Below are positions 8,445 to 18,196 of a stretch of 64,000 nt of DNA, piece after piece. Source of the DNA: CAWJAP01 sp963834365 (GTDB lineage: Bacteria > Acidobacteriota > Vicinamibacteria > Vicinamibacterales > Vicinamibacteraceae). The notes under the pieces were generated by a model. It saw only the letters and a list, made by a program, of their open reading frames with translations, did no database searches and was not told the origin of the DNA. Position numbers and translations under genes: made by a program. How positions within the stretch are numbered: the first letter of the stretch is position 1; every line of letters starts with the position of its first letter. The stretch covers positions 297,583-361,582 of the forward strand of contig CAWIBS010000041.1 of the NCBI GenBank assembly GCA_963834365.1. The letters are read 5' to 3'.

Positions 8445-9785
8445 TCAGCGGAACGCCGGAGGATCGAACACCGACATGATCTCGGTCACCATCGCCTCGC
8501 GCGACGGAAAGCGCGTCTCGTCGTAGCATCCCAGCGGATTCTCGACGACGTTGACGAGGCAGCGATTGCAGTAGGTGCACGGCTTGTCGGCGCGGTCCCG
8601 GCCGCTCGAGAAGGTTCGCGGCAGGTCGGGATTCGCGATCAGCGGCCGGGCCATGCTGACCGCGTCGCAGTCGCCCTCCGTGATTGCCTTCGTGATGACC
8701 GATGCGGTCTGGAACCCGCCAGTGCAGATGACGGGGACGCTGACGGCCGCCTTGATGCGGCGCGCATCCGGAAGGTTGAGGCCCTCGATCCGGTCGGGAG
8801 GGCCCGCCGCGCGGTTCCACTGCCGGCGCACCAGCCGGCTGTTGTTGCGAAACAGGATGAAGTTGAGGAACGTGCGCTCCCCGCTCGAGATCAGCGTGTC
8901 GTAGCTCTTGGCGAGATCCTCGAGCGGCAGATCGACCCCGGCCGGGTTGCGCGGATGCGGGAAGAACGCGCCGCTCGACACGTGAATGGCGTCCACGCCC
9001 GCCTCGACGAGCCATCGGCAGACCTGGATCGAATCCTCGACGGTGTTGCCCGCCGATCCCCGGTGGAACAGCTCGACCGCGTCGGCGAACTCGGTGGCGC
9101 TGATCTTCATCTGCAGGTGGAAGTCGTCGCCGACACGCCGCCGGATCGCCTTGACGATCTCGACGACGAAGCGCGCCCGGTTCTCGAGCGAGCCTCCGTA
9201 CTCGTCGGACCGATCGTTGATCGCCGAGCTGAGGAACTGCGTGATGAGATACCCGTTCGCGCCGTGCAGCTCGACGCCGTCGAGGCCCGCCTCGCGCGCA
9301 CGGCGAGCGCCTTCGGCAAAGGCGGCGATGGTCGTCGCGATGTCGGCCGCGGTCATCCGCTCGCACTCGAACCCGTGCAGCGGATCCGATTTGGCGGTCG
9401 AGCTCAACCCCTTCGGAAACTCGATCCCGTTGATGTCGCGCTGGCGGCCGGCATGACTGAGCTGCAGGATGAACCGGCAGTCGTGCGCGTGCACGGCGTC
9501 ACCGACGGCCCGCCAGAACGGGATGTGCCGGTCATCGTCGATCATCGCGTAGTTGGGGACGATGCGGCCGCGCAGCTGGACGGGCACGAACGACGAGACG
9601 ATGGCGCCCACCCCGCCACGCGCGAACCGCGTCTCCCAGTTGATCCGCGCCTGGTTGCCCGACCCGTCGTAGTTGTCGAACCGTCCCGACATGTTCGACC
9701 GGAACAACCGGTTCTTGACGGTCAGATTGCGGAACACGAGGGGCTCGAAGATGGCCTCGAACGGCATGGGTGTCTCCTGTGCCAT
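8445..9785 (-). CDS. NADH:flavin oxidoreductase, Old Yellow Enzyme family
   Basis: A 446-residue FMN-dependent TIM barrel. Typical segments are FEPLVFRNLTVKNRLFRS, ILQLSHAGRQ, the catalytic VELHGANGYLITQFLS, DEYGGSLENRARF, and ICTGGFQTAS. A C-terminal CTYCNRC cysteine cluster resembles the iron-sulfur motif of 2,4-dienoyl-CoA reductase-like members, but the following FAD/NADH-binding domain is absent; the protein ends about 40 residues after the cluster. The start could be the second Met (MPFEAIF). It likely reduces activated alkenes; substrate unknown. Confidence 0.88.
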   Translation of the reverse strand: MAQETPMPFEAIFEPLVFRNLTVKNRLFRSNMSGRFDNYDGSGNQARINWETRFARGGVGAIVSSFVPVQLRGRIVPNYAMIDDDRHIPFWRAVGDAVHAHDCRFILQLSHAGRQRDINGIEFPKGLSSTAKSDPLHGFECERMTAADIATTIAAFAEGARRAREAGLDGVELHGANGYLITQFLSSAINDRSDEYGGSLENRARFVVEIVKAIRRRVGDDFHLQMKISATEFADAVELFHRGSAGNTVEDSIQVCRWLVEAGVDAIHVSSGAFFPHPRNPAGVDLPLEDLAKSYDTLISSGERTFLNFILFRNNSRLVRRQWNRAAGPPDRIEGLNLPDARRIKAAVSVPVICTGGFQTASVITKAITEGDCDAVSMARPLIANPDLPRTFSSGRDRADKPCTYCNRCLVNVVENPLGCYDETRFPSREAMVTEIMSVFDPPAFR

Positions 9786-9837
9786 TTCGATAAACGCACG
9801 GCAGCGGTCAGGACGAACAGACGGCGTGGTCGGTCTG

Positions 9838-10095
9838 TCTTGGTCTTTGGTCGTTGGTCTTTGGTCTTTGGTCGGTCTTCGGTCGTCGGGCTACGGGCTA
9901 CGGGCCCCATCGGCGGGGCTGAAGCCCCGCCCTACCGATCTTGCCGCGGCCTTACCGGTAGGCCGGACCTTTAGGTCCGGCGTGCATTGGGAGCTCACTT
10001 CAGTCTGCGGCTACGGGCTACGGACTACAGGGCTTGCGCGGAAGCGTGCTGGTTGGCCTGTAGCCAGCAGCCCGTAGCCTGTAGTCAGGACGATG
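9838..10095. repeat. Low-complexity and inverted-repeat intergenic block
   Basis: Fills the 365-bp gap between the OYE and PilT genes. It begins with iterated TGGTCTTTGG/TCTTCGG words and continues with the 90-bp repeat at 9911-10000. It ends with facing CTACGGGCTACGG-type (about 10010) and GTAGCC-AGCAGCCCGTAG-type (about 10060) words that could fold together. A similar word-rich block precedes the second 90-bp copy (12179-12300). No gene seen. Confidence 0.7.
9911..10000. repeat. 90-bp palindrome-rich repeat, copy 1
   Basis: Near-identical to 12301-12389 (one substitution and a small indel). Contains the palindromes GGCGGGGCTGAAGCCCCGCC and GCCGGACCTTTAGGTCCGGC. REP-like family distinct from the 89-bp one. 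Confidence 0.85.
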
Positions 10096-10150
10096 TCGCT
10101 TGTCGCTGGTCACTGGTCGTTGGCTTCTGTCTTCGGCCCTGATCCCTGCT

Positions 10151-11347
10151 CTATTGCCCTCCCAGCGCCCGCTCGAACTCCTCGGGATGGCCGGCGCGTG
10201 GCTGTGCCTCGCGATAGTCCACGAGGCCGGCGCGGACCAGGCCTGCCAGCGACTCCTCGAGCGTGATCGAGCCGTGCTTGCGCGTGATCGTGATCTCCTG
10301 GTGGAGGTGCTGGAGCGCGTTCTTCCGGATGTGCTGACGCGCGCCGTACCCGACCATCAGCAGCTCCGCGGCCGGGACTCGCCCGCCGCCGGTCCTGGGC
10401 AGCAGCTGCTGCGTCATCATCGCCGCCAGCCCCATCGACAGCTCCTGGCGGATGGTGTTCTGGCGCTCGAGCGGAAACGAATCGGCCACGCGGGACACGG
10501 TGGACGCCACGTCCGTCGTGTGGACGCTCGAGAGCACGAGGTGCCCGGTCTCGGCCGCCGACAGCGCAATCCGCATCGTCTCGGGATCCCGCATCTCGCC
10601 GACGACGATCACGTCGGGCGCCTGGCGCAGCGCTGCACGGAGCGCGGTCGGGAAATCGGGGGCGTCGATCCCGATCTCGACCTGCTCGACCAGGCTCTGC
10701 CGGTGCGCATGCTCGTACTCCACGGGATCCTCGATGGTCACGACGTGGCGCGCCTCGCGTCGATTGATCTCGTCCACGATCGCGGCGAGCGTCGTCGACT
10801 TGCCCGAGCCGGTCGGACCACCCACGAGCACCAGGCCCCGGGTCAGCCGCGACAACTGCTCGATGCCGGGCGGCAGGTTGAGGCTGGCGAGACGCGGGAC
10901 CGTGGTCGGCAGCGCGCGAATCGCCGCGGCGGCGCGTCCGCGCTCGCGATGCAGGTTGATCCGGAAGCGGCCGACGCCGGCCATCCGGTACGACGCGTCG
11001 GTGATGCCCGTCTCCCGATATTTCGCATCGGCGTGCGGGGGCAGCACCGCGCGGACGGCGCGCTCGATGCCAGGGCCGTCGAGGCGATCCTCATCGAGCG
11101 GGGTGACCCGGCCATCGATGCGGATCGCGGCGGGCGCGCCCGCGACGAGCAGCAGGTCGCTGGCGTGACGCTCGGCCAGGAGGATCAGCCAGTCGCCCAG
11201 GCGTCCGGCGTCTGCCGCCCGGCGCTCGACGTCCGGTGGCCCCTCGTCGACGGCATCCGGCACGGGTTCGCTCGCCGCACCCGCTGCCGGTCGCCCGGTC
11301 TCATACAGATCGCGAATCAGCTCGTCGAAGTCGTCGGAAGCAGGCAT
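10151..11347 (-). CDS. PilT/PilU-like type IV pilus retraction ATPase
   Basis: A 398-residue GspE/PilT-superfamily hexameric ATPase. The N-terminal PAS-like region carries HASDLLLVAGAPAAIRIDG; the Walker A loop GGPTGSGKSTT (near residue 180), the Asp box VTIEDPVEYEH, and the Walker B/His box region VIVVGEMRDPETM then HLVLSSVHTTD follow. Members power pilus retraction from the cytoplasmic face. No other pilus genes are nearby. It has a Pro/Ala-rich insertion before the N-terminal domain. PilT and PilU cannot be told apart from motifs alone. Confidence 0.85.
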   Translation of the reverse strand: MPASDDFDELIRDLYETGRPAAGAASEPVPDAVDEGPPDVERRAADAGRLGDWLILLAERHASDLLLVAGAPAAIRIDGRVTPLDEDRLDGPGIERAVRAVLPPHADAKYRETGITDASYRMAGVGRFRINLHRERGRAAAAIRALPTTVPRLASLNLPPGIEQLSRLTRGLVLVGGPTGSGKSTTLAAIVDEINRREARHVVTIEDPVEYEHAHRQSLVEQVEIGIDAPDFPTALRAALRQAPDVIVVGEMRDPETMRIALSAAETGHLVLSSVHTTDVASTVSRVADSFPLERQNTIRQELSMGLAAMMTQQLLPRTGGGRVPAAELLMVGYGARQHIRKNALQHLHQEITITRKHGSITLEESLAGLVRAGLVDYREAQPRAGHPEEFERALGGQ

Positions 11348-11629
11348 GCGCGTCGCCCGATCCTACTCGCACGACAGGTGTGACCGGTCCCGCCGATGGC
11401 AACTGTCGGGCCCGTCCTCGGATTGGGGACTGTCCCCGATTGGGTTTTCTGCCGAGACGGAGAAGTGCGATCGCGCTTCCTGCCCGCAGATCGCAAATTT
11501 CGGGCGCCCGGAGTTTCCGGCCCGTCGAAGTGTCGGGCGTCTGACCGAGAAGAACCACGGCAGTGAGTTTGCACTGTCAGCGCGGCGACACGGCGCAGGC
11601 TCCCGGCGCCGGTCGCGAGAACGCTGCTC

Positions 11630-12178
11630 ATGCACGAGACCACTCACATGCCGGCCGTGGGATTCAGCATCGCCCGTTTCGTGCAAAGTGCGGCGAGGTA
11701 TGTATTTGCAACCACCGCCGGCGCGGCGCTGGTCATGGGATGCACGGTTCAGCTGGCGCGCGTGGAGGGCCATAGCATGGCACCCACCCTCGTCAATCAG
11801 GATCGCCTGGTGGTCGATCGCCTGACCTACCGTATCGGAAAGCCGACACCCGGCGACATCGTCATGTTCCATGTGCCGGTCGATCCCGGTCGCCTGTTCG
11901 TCAAGCGGATCATCGCGGAAGCCGGCGACGAGGTGCGGATCCAGCACGGCGACGTGTTCGTCAACGGCCATAAGGTGGACGACCGCTTCATTCCGGACGA
12001 CTTTCGTAGCCAGGAGGACTGGGGCCCCTACCGTGTCCCGGCCGACTATTACCTCGTGCTGGGCGACCACCGGAACCGGAGCTCGGACAGCCGGCACTGG
12101 GGCCCTGTCCGCCGGGACGCGATCATCGGGCGGGTCCACGCCAGATGGTGGCCCCTCAGCACGGCGGCGATGTTCTGA
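11630..12178 (+). CDS. lepB: Signal peptidase I
   Basis: A 182-residue type I signal peptidase that cleaves signal peptides outside the membrane. One N-terminal membrane segment (about residues 22-42) is followed by the catalytic serine box (VEGHSMAPTL), the general-base lysine box (LFVKRIIAEAGDEV), and the terminal box (YYLVLGDHRNRSSDSRHWGP). It is shorter than E. coli LepB and closer to the one-TM forms. The start may be the internal ATG of MPAVGF. It is followed by the second 90-bp repeat. Confidence 0.88.
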   Translation: MHETTHMPAVGFSIARFVQSAARYVFATTAGAALVMGCTVQLARVEGHSMAPTLVNQDRLVVDRLTYRIGKPTPGDIVMFHVPVDPGRLFVKRIIAEAGDEVRIQHGDVFVNGHKVDDRFIPDDFRSQEDWGPYRVPADYYLVLGDHRNRSSDSRHWGPVRRDAIIGRVHARWWPLSTAAMF

Positions 12179-12300
12179 TCGGTCGTCAGTCTTCGGTCTT
12201 CGGGTCGCTGGTCAGTTGGGCGTCGGACTACGGCGCTGCGGACTACGGTCTTGCAGAAGTCGCTCTTCGTTCTTCGGTCTTCGTTCTTCGGTCTGCTTTT

Positions 12301-12389
12301 CGGCGGGGCTGAAGCCCCGCCCTACCGATCTTGCCGCGGCCTCACCGGTAGGCCGGACCTTTAGGTCCGGCGGCATTGGGAGCTCACTT
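12301..12389. repeat. 90-bp palindrome-rich repeat, copy 2
   Basis: Same orientation as 9911-10000. Lies between the convergent signal peptidase and TerC genes, directly after a TCTTCGG-word stretch (12179-12300). Confidence 0.85.
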
Positions 12390-12403
12390 CGGGCTGGCTG
12401 CGA

Positions 12404-13246
12404 TCATTCAGCGATCTCCGGCAGGGTCGAGTGGCGCATCTGGATCGGGGTCGCCTTGCGGCGCAGGCGGATGTTCAGCATCTCGACACCCACCGAGAAG
12501 GCCATCGCGAAGTAGATGTAGCCCTTGTCGATGTGCTGACCGAATCCCTCGGCCACCAGCATGACCCCGATGAGGATGAGGAACGCCAGGGCCAGCATCT
12601 TCATCGTCGGATGACGCGCCACGAAGTCGCTGATCGGTCCGGCGAAGACCAGCATCACCGAGGCGGCCGCGATCACGGCGACGATCATGATCGGCACGTG
12701 CGGCGTCATCCCGACGGCGGTAATCACCGAATCGAGCGAGAACACGATGTCCACGACCATGATCTGCGCGACCACCGCGGCCAGCGAGATCCGCCGGGCG
12801 CCGGCCGAGATCGTGTGGTCCTCGCCTTCGAGCTTGTCGTGAATCTCGAAGGTGGCCTTGCCGATGAGGAAGAGCCCGCCGCCGATGAGGATCAACGACT
12901 TGCCCGACAGGCTGCCGCCGAACAGCGAGATCAGCGGCGTGGTCAGGCGCATCACCCACGTGATGCTGAGCAACAGCAGGATGCGCGAGATGACGGCCAT
13001 CCCGATGCCCAGCTGCCGCGCCCGCGACTGCTCGGGCTTCGGCAGCTTCCCGGCCAGAATCGCGATGAAAATGACGTTGTCGATGCCGAGGATGATCTCG
13101 AGCGCCGCGAGCGTGAGGAGCGAGATCAGGCTTGCCAGGCTCAGGAGCTCCGAGCTGCCGGCCACCGACTCGGCGAGCGCGTTCGGCGCCGCGATCGAGA
13201 GCACGAATGAAAGCGTGAGCGCGAAAGCGGGAAACGCGTAGGCCAC
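12404..13246 (-). CDS. TerC family integral membrane protein
   Basis: About 280 residues and at least seven hydrophobic segments. TerC signature pieces are ALEIILGIDNVIFIAILAGKLP and VDIVFSLDSVITAVGM, with paired acidic residues in the membrane. Family members (Alx, YkoY, YceF types) are linked to manganese export and metallation of exported proteins, or to tellurite resistance. The open frame reaches 13330, but residues before VAYAFPAF are not membrane-like; a GTG at 13246 preceded by GAGG is the better start. It is divergent from the SulP gene about 85 bp away. Confidence 0.85.
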   Translation of the reverse strand: MAYAFPAFALTLSFVLSIAAPNALAESVAGSSELLSLASLISLLTLAALEIILGIDNVIFIAILAGKLPKPEQSRARQLGIGMAVISRILLLLSITWVMRLTTPLISLFGGSLSGKSLILIGGGLFLIGKATFEIHDKLEGEDHTISAGARRISLAAVVAQIMVVDIVFSLDSVITAVGMTPHVPIMIVAVIAAASVMLVFAGPISDFVARHPTMKMLALAFLILIGVMLVAEGFGQHIDKGYIYFAMAFSVGVEMLNIRLRRKATPIQMRHSTLPEIAE

Positions 13247-13330
13247 GAGTACCTCGGGCGCGCATTCTATCAGCCCGTCAGCCGCGGCCTGGCGAGGCAA
13301 CGCGGCTCGGGCGTTACACTTGTCACGCAC

Positions 13331-15094
13331 ATGGCCGAGATCCCCGAGGCCGAGCCTGACTACTTCCGCGAGCCGGTGACGGACGTCCCGCCACCGGCGC
13401 CCGATCCCGCCGCCTCCCGGCGGCCGTCGGTTCCGAAACTCGTCGTCGCCCTTCGGAACTATTCGTTCGCAACATTCGTGTCAGACGCTGGGGCCGGCAT
13501 CACGGTCGGGCTCGTGGCGCTGCCGCTCGCGATGGCGTTCGCGATCGCGTCCGGGCTGCCTCCCGAAGCCGGCGTCTACTGCGCGGTCGTGACCGGCTTC
13601 CTCATCTCCGCGCTGGGCGGCTCGATGGTCCAGATTGGCGGGCCCACGGGCGCGTTCGTCGTCGTGGTCTCGGGCATCGTCGCGCAGCACGGGGTGGACG
13701 GGCTCTTCATGTGCACGATGATGGGCGGCGTCATGCTCGTCGTGCTCGGCGCCACCGGCATGGGGAGCGCAATCAACTTCATCCCGCGCCCGGTGGTCGT
13801 GGGCTTCACCAACGGCATCGCCATCGTCATCGCGAGCACGCAGATCCGCGACTTCTTCGGCCTCACCGTCGGCGCGATGCCCGGCGATTTCGCAGGCCGG
13901 ATGATGACACTCGCGGGGAGCTTGCCGACCCTGTCGTATTGGGCGACCGCCGTCTCGCTGGTGACTCTGTCCATCCTCGTCCTGTGCCTCGTCAAGAAGA
14001 CGGCCGTGCCGGGGACGATCGTCGTGCTGCTCGGCGGCACGCTCCTGTCGGCGGTGTTCGGCATGCCCGTGGAAACCATCGAGTCCCGGTTTGACGGCAT
14101 TCCCGGCGGGCTTCCGCAGCTGCGGATCCCCGCCTTCCGCGCCGACCTGCTGCTGTCGCTGCTGCCCTCCGCATTCACGGTGGCCATGCTCGGGGGCATC
14201 GAGTCGCTGATGTCGGCGGTCGTCGCCGACCGGATGAGCGGCGACCGGCACAACCCGAACGTGGAGCTCGTGGCGCAGGGCGTTGCCAACATCGCCTCGC
14301 CCCTGTTCGGAGGCCTGCCGGCCACGGGTGCGATCGCGCGCACCGCGACCAACATCCGCTCGGGAGCGAAGACGCCGGTGGCCGGCCTGATCCACGCCCT
14401 CACGCTGCTGGTGGTACTGCTCGTGGCGGCACCGCTGGCCGGCTACATCCCGATGCCGGTGCTCGCGGCCATTCTGCTGGTGGTCGCCTGGAACATGGGC
14501 GACTGGGAGGAGATTCCCGACATCTTCCGGACCAGCCTCACCGACGCGGCCGTCTGGCTCGTCACGCTGCTGCTCACCGTCTTCGCCGATCTGACACAGG
14601 CCGTCGAGGTCGGCATGGCGCTCGCCGCGCTGCTCTTCATCCGCCGCGTGACGACGACGACCGACGTCGCGCAGGTGACCGACGAGTTCATCGCCCGCAC
14701 GCGTCCCGACATGCTGCAGGACAAGGAGATCCCGCCGTACGTCGCCGTCTTCCGCGTGACCGGGCCGCTGCTCTTCGGGAGCACGGACAAGCTCGATCTG
14801 GTGCGGGATCGGCTCGACGGCCTGCCGCCGATCGTGATCCTGCGGCTGCGCTACATGACGGCGATCGACGCCACGGGGCTCCGTGCCATCGAGGATCTGG
14901 CGGCGTCGGTGCGCGCGTCCAATCGGGTGTTCCTGGTCTCCGGCGCGCGGGAGCAGCCGCGGGCGCTGATGACGCGGGCCCGCTTCGACTGGCACGTTGG
15001 ACCGGCCAACGTCTGCCCGACCTACGACGATGCCCTCGCACGCGCGGCGATGATCTACGAAGATCGCTTCAGCGGCACCTGGCCTCGCGTGTGA
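13331..15094 (+). CDS. SulP family anion (sulfate/bicarbonate) permease with STAS domain
   Basis: A 587-residue secondary transporter. After a Pro-rich cytoplasmic N-terminus, SulP signature sequence occurs at about residues 55-95 (GITVGLVALPLAMAFAIASG and PPEAGVYCAVVTGF) with 10-12 membrane segments up to about residue 440. A cytoplasmic STAS domain follows (about 470-575; VILRLRYMTAIDATGLRAIE). The substrate is probably sulfate or bicarbonate, which motifs do not decide. It ends 6 bp from the convergent Ku gene. Confidence 0.9.
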   Translation: MAEIPEAEPDYFREPVTDVPPPAPDPAASRRPSVPKLVVALRNYSFATFVSDAGAGITVGLVALPLAMAFAIASGLPPEAGVYCAVVTGFLISALGGSMVQIGGPTGAFVVVVSGIVAQHGVDGLFMCTMMGGVMLVVLGATGMGSAINFIPRPVVVGFTNGIAIVIASTQIRDFFGLTVGAMPGDFAGRMMTLAGSLPTLSYWATAVSLVTLSILVLCLVKKTAVPGTIVVLLGGTLLSAVFGMPVETIESRFDGIPGGLPQLRIPAFRADLLLSLLPSAFTVAMLGGIESLMSAVVADRMSGDRHNPNVELVAQGVANIASPLFGGLPATGAIARTATNIRSGAKTPVAGLIHALTLLVVLLVAAPLAGYIPMPVLAAILLVVAWNMGDWEEIPDIFRTSLTDAAVWLVTLLLTVFADLTQAVEVGMALAALLFIRRVTTTTDVAQVTDEFIARTRPDMLQDKEIPPYVAVFRVTGPLLFGSTDKLDLVRDRLDGLPPIVILRLRYMTAIDATGLRAIEDLAASVRASNRVFLVSGAREQPRALMTRARFDWHVGPANVCPTYDDALARAAMIYEDRFSGTWPRV

Positions 15095-15100
15095 GCCACC

Positions 15101-15965
15101 CTACGCCGACTTGCGGGCTTTCTTCTTGGCGCCGGCGGCTTTCTCGGCCGACGGCTTGAGATCGGCCTTCGCGGGCTTCTTCTTCGCCTCGCTGACCGTG
15201 GCCAGGCTCTTGCGCAGCGCTTCCATGAGGTTGACCACCTTCTGCGGGGCTTCCTCTTCCGTCGCGACGATTTCCTCGCCGGCCACCTTCGCGTCGATGA
15301 TGCGCCGGAGCTCGGCCTGATAGTCGTCGCGGTAGGTGCGGAGATCCAGCTCGCTTTCGAACGTGGACACCACCTGCCGCGCCAGCTTGACCTCGTCGGG
15401 CTTCACGCTCGCCGGCAGCAGGTCGTATTCGGACACCTCGCTCATCGCCCGAATCTCGGCGGCCTGCCGCATCGTGTACATCACGAGCCCCTTCTCCCGC
15501 GCCTGGACGGCCACCAGGTACTCGCGGCCGTAGAGCGCGACCTTTCCGATGCCGACCTTGCCGCTCATGCCCTCGCGGATCACCGCGAAGGCATCGGCGG
15601 CCACCTGCGAGTCCGGCGCCAGGTAGTAGGGCCGCTCGAAATAGATCGGATCGAGCGCCTCGGCTTCCGCGAACTGCACGAGGTTGATGACGCGCGTGGA
15701 CTCGGGCCTCACCTTCGCAATGTCTTCCTCGGTGAGGACGACATACCGGCCCTTCTCGAACTCGTAGCCCTTCGACCAGCTCGGTGTTGGCCACCTCGCG
15801 CTCGCACGTCGGACACCAGCGCTTCTGCTGGATCCGCGTCTGGCACTCGGCGTGGAGCTGGTTGAAGCTGATCGTGGCGGCCGAGTCGGTGGCGGGAAAC
15901 ACCCGCACGGGGATGTTCACCAGGCTGACCTTCAAATAACCCTTCCAGGTGGGACGCGCGGCCAT
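15101..15965 (-). CDS. ku: Ku protein of bacterial non-homologous end joining, one frameshift
   Basis: Ring-forming DNA-end-binding protein. The N-terminal frame starts at 15965 with MAARPTWKGYLKVSLVNIPV, continues through ISFNQLHAEC and the zinc-like RWCPTCEREVANTELV, and then shifts near 15775 to the frame giving RYVVLTEEDIAKVRPEST, FERPYYLAPD and MEALRKSLA. The Lys/Ala-rich tail is typical. One base restores a protein of about 287 residues, so I treat it as a real gene with a probable sequence indel. It is divergent from ligD over a 66-bp shared promoter region. Confidence 0.88.
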
Positions 15966-16031
15966 GGCACTCTCCAATCGCGGAACGGCCGGGGTATCGG
16001 ACGCCGACTCTCCCGAGTTTAGAATCCTCCG

Positions 16032-18178
16032 GTGGCCAGGACCAAATCGGGCACGATCGCGTGGCGCGACGACCCGGCGCGTGTCCGCCCCATGCTGGCG
16101 ACGGTCACGACCGACCCGCCCGACAAGGACCTCGAGAATCCCTCCTTCGTCTACGAGCCGAAATATGACGGCATCCGGGCGCTGGTCGCGCTCGAGCCGG
16201 GCCAGCCCGCGCCGCGCCGTCCGCATCTGGTCGCGCCTCGGGAACGAGAAGACGAACCAGTTCCCTGAAGTGGTCCGCGGCCTGAAGGACTTCGGAAAGC
16301 GGCTGAAGCGTCCGGTCCTGCTCGACGGCGAGATCGTGGCGCTCGACGCCCGCGGCGAGCCCGCCGGCTTCCAGAGGCTCCAGGGACGCATGCATCTGAC
16401 CGGCGGCCACGACATCGACCGCGAGTCGCGTCTCCAGAACGCCGCGATCATCGTCTTCGACATGCTGCGCGATGGTCCCGACGATCTGCGGCCGCTCCCG
16501 CTGACCGATCGCCGGGCGCGGCTGGAGCGGCTCTTCGGTGCGTCGGGCTCGTCGGTCGTCCGGCACGGCGAGTTCGCGGCCGGCGACGGCCGGCGGCTCT
16601 TCAAACAGGCGCGCTCGGAAGGTTGGGAAGGGTTGCTGTCGAAGCGGGCGGACTCGGTGTACCAGAGCGGCAAGCGCAGTCCGGACTGGCGAAAGCTCAA
16701 GATCCTCCACGAAGAGGAATTCGTCATCGGCGGATGGACCGATCCCCGCGACACGCGTCCCCACTTCGGCGCCCTCCTGCTCGGGGCGTTCGAACCGCGA
16801 TCCGGGCGGCTGCGCTACGTGGGACACGCGGGCACCGGCTTCACGATGAAGGAGCTGGCGCGGGTGCACGGCCTGCTCACCGCGCGTCGGATCGATCGGT
16901 CTCCCTTCGGCAAGCTGCCCTCGACCAACGAGCACCCCCACTGGGTTCGCCCCGACCTGGTCGCGCAGGTGCGATTCACCGAGTGGACCGACGAGGGCGT
17001 GCTGCGTCACCCCGTCTATCTCGGGCTGCGTGAAGATGTGGATGCCAGGACGGTCGTCGCGAAGAACGCGGCGCGCAGGACGCCGCTGGTTCGCGTGGAC
17101 GCGACCACCGGGACGGGAGCGCGCGCGCCTGACGCGGCCGCCGCGCCCCGCTCACGCCAGCGCCAGCGCGCCGCAGCGGCTCCTGTGAGACGCCGGGATC
17201 CGGCGCTCGACGCGATCGCCGATCGGCTCTCCGAGCTCGAAGAGGCCAAGCGCGACGGAACGCTGGCCCTCCCCGACGGCCGTTCGCTCGATGTCACGAA
17301 CCTGGCCAAGGTCTTCTGGCCCTCGGAGGGACTGACGAAAGGCGATCTGCTGCGCTACTACGTCCGGGCATCGCCGTGGCTGCTGCCGGCGGTCGCCGAT
17401 CGCCCGCTGGTGATGAAGCGCTTCCCGAACGGGGTGAAAGGCAAGGCGTTCTACCAGCAGCGCGCGCCCGACGAGGCGCCGTCGGGCATCCGCATCGATC
17501 GCATTGCCGACGACGGAGAGCCGGACGGCGACGATGCCGCGGCTGATTGGCGGCTCGCTGCAGACGCTGCTCTACATGACGCAGCTCGCCGCGCTGTCGC
17601 AGGACCCCTGGTTCTCGCGCGTGCCGTCGCTCGAACGCGCCGACTACGTCGCGCTCGATCTCGATCCGATGCCGGGCGTGCCGTTCCAGCAGGTGCTGGA
17701 CGTCGCCCGTTGGGTCCACGACGAGGTCGAATCGCTCGGCGTCCCCGCCTTTCCGAAGACGTCGGGATCGTCGGGCTTGCACGTCTACATTCCGCTGCCG
17801 CGCGACACGCCGTACGAGTCGGGCCTGCTGCTCTGTCAGATTCTCGCGACGCTGGTCGCGATCAAGCATCCCCGTCAGGCGACCGTGGAGCGATCGGTGG
17901 GCAAGCGCGGGCGCACGGTCTACGTCGACTATCTGCAGAACATCGAGGGCAAGACGCTCGCGACCGCTTACAGCGCCCGCGCGAGCGAGTTCGCCGGCGT
18001 CTCGACGCCGCTCACGTGGGACGAGATCCAGGAGGGCGTCGAGCCCGCGGAGTTCACGATTCGCACCGCACTGTCGCGGTTCGAGCAGCTGCCGGATCTG
18101 TGGACGCCGGTGCTCGAAGGGCCGCCGGTCGATCTGCACGGCGTGCTGGAGCGGCTGGCCGGCAACGCCACGCGTTGA
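16032..18178 (+). CDS. ligD: ATP-dependent DNA ligase D (ligase plus polymerase domains), two frameshifts
   Basis: End-joining partner of Ku. It begins with a GTG (ARTKSGTIAW). The ligase domain comes first, with the adenylation lysine motif EPKYDGIRAL (about residue 45), VLLDGEIVALD, and LLSKRADSVYQSG. Its OB-fold region contains FVIGGWTDPR and HWVRPDLVAQVRF. After an Ala/Arg-rich linker comes the primase-polymerase domain: LTKGDLLRYYV, DYVALDLDPMPGVPF, FPKTSGSSGLHVYIPL, and KTLATAYSARA. The frame changes near 16210 and near 17520. No phosphoesterase domain is present, a known LIG-POL architecture. Confidence 0.88.
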
Positions 18179-18196
18179 CCGCTCTCGCCTCGGCCG

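Noticed and set aside
9838..9888. Iterated TCTTTGG/TCTTCGG words as CRISPR or origin iterons
   Set aside because: Irregular simple-sequence words without constant period; they recur before another REP-like repeat, so they look like low-complexity intergenic sequence.
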